Origin: an uncultured Eubacteriales bacterium | GTDB lineage: Bacteria > Bacillota_I > Bacilli_A > RF39 > UBA660 | Assembly: GCA_900321645.1 (NCBI GenBank) | Contig: ONWZ01000085.1 | Coordinates: 1 to 8,860 of the forward strand | Length of the DNA stretch: 8,860 bases | Direction of reading: 5' to 3' | In this document: one piece after another, positions 6,258-8,860 of the stretch | Position numbering within the stretch: the stretch's first letter is position 1 | Layout: every line of letters starts with the position of its first letter | Position numbers and translations under genes: made by a program | Notes under the pieces: model-generated | Seen by the model: the letters and a program-made list of their open reading frames with translations, nothing else | What the model was told of the DNA's origin: nothing | Database searches by the model: none

Positions 6258-7796
6258 CTAAAGCATTACTCCTGTATTAAATCCTAAAGGCAATCCAATA
6301 ATATAAAATGCTAAAACAATTAATAACCATAAAATTGAGAAAGCTACCGTATATGGAAGCATCAAGCCCATCCCATCCGTAATGGTAATAACATCTCTTT
6401 TCTTACTATTATAGATTTGTAAGAAACCAAGCAAAATAACAAAATATGTAAATAGTGGAGTAATTCCTTTCGTAGCACTATCGGCTGCTCTAAAAACAGC
6501 TTGTGAAAACTCTGGTGTAAATGAACTTTGCATAAACATTGGTACTAAAATTGGCGATAGTATTGCCCATTTTGTTGATAACGTTGGTACAAATAATGAT
6601 GATATCATAACAATAAGAAATGAGAAAATAATTAAGACAATTCCTGTAAGTTGCAAATTACCAAGTAGCTCTGACAATGATACGACAATAAATACTCCAA
6701 TATTAGTTTCTTTAAAAATTAAGACAAATTGGGCTGCAAAAAAGATAAGAATTAATAAAGATGCAAACCCTTTTAAATAATAACTCATGCAGTCCATTAA
6801 ATCTTTATTATTTTTAATTGTCTTAACTCTCATACCATATACTAATCCTGCAAAGCCAAGAATAGCTGAAAAGATTAAAACTGATCCTTGTCTAAAATAT
6901 GAACCTTCCCCAAATAATTGGGCAACATATGTCTTTTCTTTTAAATTAAGTAACAATGCTGAAAATGGAAGTCCTGGAATAATACAATAAATAAATACTA
7001 AACTAATGATAATCGTAAATAAAATTGCTACCCCAACACCTTTTTCTTCTTTTCTCGTAATTTCTTCTTCAAGATTAATATCTTCATCTTCCTCAAAATT
7101 ATATTTTCCCAACTTAGGAACAACATACTTTTCAGTAATAACCATTCCGACATAAGCAATTAATAATGTGGCAAATATCATAAAGATTAAATTTCCTGAT
7201 AAACTAACCGCATAATTTTGATCGAGAATTTTCGTAGCTGTTTGCGTATAATTAAGTAATGTATTATCAACACCCGTAATTAAAATATTAGCTCCATATC
7301 CAAAAGTAATTCCCGCAAAAGCAGCACTTACTCCAATTGAAGGATGTCTCCCTAAATTCATAAATAGAATGGCTGCCACTGGCAATAAAATTACATAACT
7401 AGCTTCAAAAAACATTGAAGAAATAACACCCAATAAAATAATTAAGAACGTAAATAATTTCTTGGGTTTATTCTTAATAATCATCTTAAAAAAGGAATTT
7501 AAGAAACCAGATTTATAAGCTACACCAACACCCATAAGGCCAACAATTAATGTTCCTAATGGTGCAAAACTAGTAAAATTAGTAAGCATGCTACTAACAA
7601 GATACTGAAGCCCTGTACGATTAAATAAATTATTAATCATTACCACTTGTGTTTCCATTTCACCCGTAACACTATTGACGTTATAGTATTCAGTCTGTAA
7701 ATTTAAAATACTGCCAATACTACTAATAACCATTACGATTAGAGTGAGAATTAAAAATACTATCGCTGGATGTAACTTAAATTCCCTCTTTTTCAT
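6258..7796 (-). CDS. AbgT-family transporter (p-aminobenzoyl-glutamate transporter family)
   Basis: A 512-residue polytopic membrane protein with the AbgT-family pattern. Known members import p-aminobenzoyl-glutamate or export antifolate sulfonamides by ion coupling. Visible features are the PLGTLIVGLMGVGVAYKSG stretch (79-97), the AGITFGYGANILITGVD segment with D177, the re-entrant hairpin STKWAILSPILVPMF (407-421) and FRAADSATKGITPL (435-448). Against MtrF (S417, W420, R446, D449, P457) the matching residues are S407, W410, R436, D439 and P447, all at a constant offset of ten. Hydrophobic spans cover most of the chain. An acidic cytoplasmic loop lies at about 231-252, and an extra polar loop at 34-60 follows the first span. 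AAGGTGG (7809-7803), 6 nt before the ATG, lies inside the DUF951 coding sequence, and the two genes overlap by 20 bp in different frames, so translation is probably coupled. Substrate and direction of transport are not known. Confidence 0.9.
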   Translation of the reverse strand: MKKREFKLHPAIVFLILTLIVMVISSIGSILNLQTEYYNVNSVTGEMETQVVMINNLFNRTGLQYLVSSMLTNFTSFAPLGTLIVGLMGVGVAYKSGFLNSFFKMIIKNKPKKLFTFLIILLGVISSMFFEASYVILLPVAAILFMNLGRHPSIGVSAAFAGITFGYGANILITGVDNTLLNYTQTATKILDQNYAVSLSGNLIFMIFATLLIAYVGMVITEKYVVPKLGKYNFEEDEDINLEEEITRKEEKGVGVAILFTIIISLVFIYCIIPGLPFSALLLNLKEKTYVAQLFGEGSYFRQGSVLIFSAILGFAGLVYGMRVKTIKNNKDLMDCMSYYLKGFASLLILIFFAAQFVLIFKETNIGVFIVVSLSELLGNLQLTGIVLIIFSFLIVMISSLFVPTLSTKWAILSPILVPMFMQSSFTPEFSQAVFRAADSATKGITPLFTYFVILLGFLQIYNSKKRDVITITDGMGLMLPYTVAFSILWLLIVLAFYIIGLPLGFNTGVML

Positions 7797-7971
7797 ATAA
7801 TTCCACCTTCTTAATCTTTTTATTAAACTCGACCCTAGGCATCATAACAACCCGGCCACAATTTAAACATTTAATTTTTATATCAGCACCTACTCTAACG
7901 ACTTCAAAACGATTAGTCTTACAAGGATGCTCTTTTTTCATAATTACAATACTACCTAATTTATAGTCCAT
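7777..7971 (-). CDS. DUF951 family protein (YyzM-like), probable zinc-binding
   Basis: A 64-residue protein matching DUF951, a small conserved Firmicutes family of unknown function. Visible are MDYKLGSIVIMKKEHPC (1-17), the FEVVRVGAD segment (22-30) and CLNCG (35-39). C17, C35, C38 and perhaps H15 could form a zinc site. The start at 7971 is chosen because GGAGG (7981-7977) is 5 nt upstream and the family starts MDxxxGDIV. An in-frame ATG at 7983 overlaps that same Shine-Dalgarno and has none of its own. The C-terminal tail VELYEKEGI extends into the overlapping AbgT gene. In Bacillus subtilis the homologue yyzM lies next to yyaF (ychF); here the transporter separates the two. It leads a two-gene operon with its own extended -10 promoter. 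Confidence 0.9.
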   Translation of the reverse strand: MDYKLGSIVIMKKEHPCKTNRFEVVRVGADIKIKCLNCGRVVMMPRVEFNKKIKKVELYEKEGI

Positions 7972-7995
7972 CTTGTCCTCCATAATACTATATTA

Positions 7996-8024
7996 ATTAT
8001 AACAAAATTTTTTCACTATTGCAA
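7996..8024 (-). promoter_or_regulatory. promoter of the DUF951-AbgT operon, extended -10
   Basis: On the minus strand TATAAT (8001-7996) is preceded by TGT. TTGCAA (8024-8019, four of six matches to TTGACA) lies 17 bp upstream, only 3 bp after the U tract of the previous terminator. The predicted start near 7989 gives a leader of about 18 nt. Confidence 0.8.
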
Positions 8025-8027
8025 TTT

Positions 8028-8058
8028 AAAAAGAGAAGAATTAATTATTCCTCTCTTT
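8028..8058 (-). terminator. terminator of the membrane/coiled-coil protein gene
   Basis: On the minus strand AAAGAGAGGAAT (8058-8047) pairs with ATTCTTCTCTTT (8041-8030): 12 pairs with one G-U wobble, 5-nt loop, then a U run completing at 8028. On + the wobble becomes an A-C mismatch, so it favours the minus direction. The stop codon (8043-8041) lies at the loop. Confidence 0.85.
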
Positions 8059-8860
8059 CACTAATTTCTTAACTTTTTCCACTCTTTTTATATCCATTAG
8101 ATTATTTATACGCCCGTATAATTCTTCTGGATCATCAAGTAAATAAGCATTCTCTTGATATAACTCATTAAATCTTTTTCTTAATTCTTCATTTTTATTT
8201 ATTTCGTTCATTACATCATTAACAAGTTCTTCTAATTCACCCTGACAATCAGCTAGTTCTGCTTTCTCATCCCTAACCTCATCAAGCAGTTTTCTAATCT
8301 TGCCAATCCTTACATAATGAATAAAATCAAAATCCCCAGGAAACTTAGACCACGTTGCCATATCTAAAAGCATTAACAAAATCAAATATATTAAATGAAA
8401 CACTACTATTACATCTGCCCTCATATTATGCCTTGCGTAAGTATCTCTTTCTACTTCAACAGTTTTACCTTTAGTATCATAATTATCTCTAACATAATCA
8501 TAATAATCACGAATATCTTCAAATTCTTGATCACTAATGTCATATTCTTCATAATGATAACTATTATCACTATTATCATATATTCTAGCTACGACACTAT
8601 CACTAGGATTAGCATTTTTATCTAATACTCGGCCTTCCTTATAACTAGAATTACCAGTTTCCGTCGAATATATCTCCACTTTTCTGTCATAATCAGAATT
8701 ATTTTCCGCCTTACCAGCCATTTTAACAATTCCAAAAGACCCTGTTGCAATAAGTGTAATACTAAGAGCTAATGAAACAATCCTTTTCTTGATATCATTA
8801 ATACCATCTTTGATTGTACTCTTTAAATCATTTCTTTTAGTAATTTGTTCATTTAAATTA
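8041..8860 (-). CDS. two-span membrane protein with C-terminal coiled coil, unknown function (5' end outside window)
   Basis: I do not recognise this protein. The frame stays open to the window edge, giving 272 visible residues and no start. The internal ATG at 8719-8721 (MAGKAENNS) lacks a Shine-Dalgarno and follows an in-frame hydrophobic span, so it is not the likely start. In order (numbering from the edge): a basic cytoplasmic-type segment ending DIKKR (about 8-26); span one (27-45, IVSLALSITLIATGSFGIV); about 100 polar residues very rich in Asp, Tyr, Asn and Glu (46-147); span two (about 148-167, ADVIVVFHLIYLILLMLLDM); then a charged helical region (about 186-272) with heptad-like spacing that suggests a coiled coil. 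Positive residues flank both spans on the same side, so the termini are probably cytoplasmic and the acidic loop extracytoplasmic. It is transcribed separately from DUF951. A sensor, scaffold or cell-envelope anchor is possible but not shown. Confidence 0.75.
   Translation of the reverse strand, partial: NLNEQITKRNDLKSTIKDGINDIKKRIVSLALSITLIATGSFGIVKMAGKAENNSDYDRKVEIYSTETGNSSYKEGRVLDKNANPSDSVVARIYDNSDNSYHYEEYDISDQEFEDIRDYYDYVRDNYDTKGKTVEVERDTYARHNMRADVIVVFHLIYLILLMLLDMATWSKFPGDFDFIHYVRIGKIRKLLDEVRDEKAELADCQGELEELVNDVMNEINKNEELRKRFNELYQENAYLLDDPEELYGRINNLMDIKRVEKVKKLVKERNN

Noticed and set aside
7972..7983. Earlier ATG for the DUF951 gene at 7983
   Set aside because: That ATG overlaps the GGAGG serving the ATG at 7971, and the family begins at the latter.
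8395..8625. 76-codon plus-strand frame rich in Ile, Thr and Tyr
   Set aside because: It is the complement of the Asp/Tyr/Asn codons of the membrane protein on the other strand; there is no Shine-Dalgarno.
1..8860. TGA read as tryptophan (Mollicutes code)
   Set aside because: Tryptophans I checked in the LtaS-like protein are TGG and the genes keep full family length under the standard code. Absence of TGA stops among nine genes is explained by AT bias.
1..8860. CRISPR array, insertion sequence, phage or defence island
   Set aside because: I saw no spaced direct repeats, transposase motifs, terminal inverted repeats or nuclease/helicase genes; the genes are mostly housekeeping.

Overview
The window is strongly AT-rich, compact, and carries ordinary low-GC Gram-positive (Firmicutes/Bacilli-type) housekeeping genes: L28, an LtaS-type membrane sulfatase-fold enzyme, oligoendopeptidase F, YchF, a DUF951 protein and an AbgT-family transporter. 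Tryptophan is read from TGG, and the visible stops are eight TAA and one TAG with no TGA. The code therefore looks standard, which argues against Mycoplasma/Spiroplasma. A lineage near Erysipelotrichia or the RF39-type gut Bacilli would fit, but I cannot fix the taxonomy from this window.

Layout. At the left edge rpmB (L28) runs on + and converges on a two-gene minus-strand operon, pepF then an ltaS-like gene. The two units share a bidirectional terminator. A 166-bp divergent promoter region (3939-4104) separates pepF from a plus-strand transglutaminase-like cysteine enzyme. That gene converges, through a second bidirectional hairpin, on a 58-codon minus-strand gene of unknown function with a consensus promoter. 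Further right, all on the minus strand, lie ychF with its own promoter, then the pair DUF951 -> AbgT transporter (20-bp overlap), then the 3' part of a gene for a two-span membrane protein with a C-terminal coiled coil that runs off the right edge.

How the parts work together. The genes belong to separate cell functions: translation (L28, YchF), envelope polymer synthesis (LtaS-like), peptide turnover (PepF) and transport (AbgT). They do not form one obvious pathway. DUF951 next to ychF is a known Firmicutes neighbourhood (yyzM-yyaF in Bacillus subtilis); here the AbgT gene sits between them.

The clearest non-textbook signal is the regulatory architecture. All five complete promoters I can place are extended -10 promoters (TGN before the -10) with short leaders of about 12-21 nt. 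Several genes end inside their own terminator hairpin, and the next promoter follows at once, in one case with its -35 in the terminator loop. I found no CRISPR array, mobile element, tRNA, rRNA or defence system. The least explained genes are the 58-codon gene with a T7G7 leader, the cytoplasmic transglutaminase-like protein, and the membrane/coiled-coil protein at the right edge.
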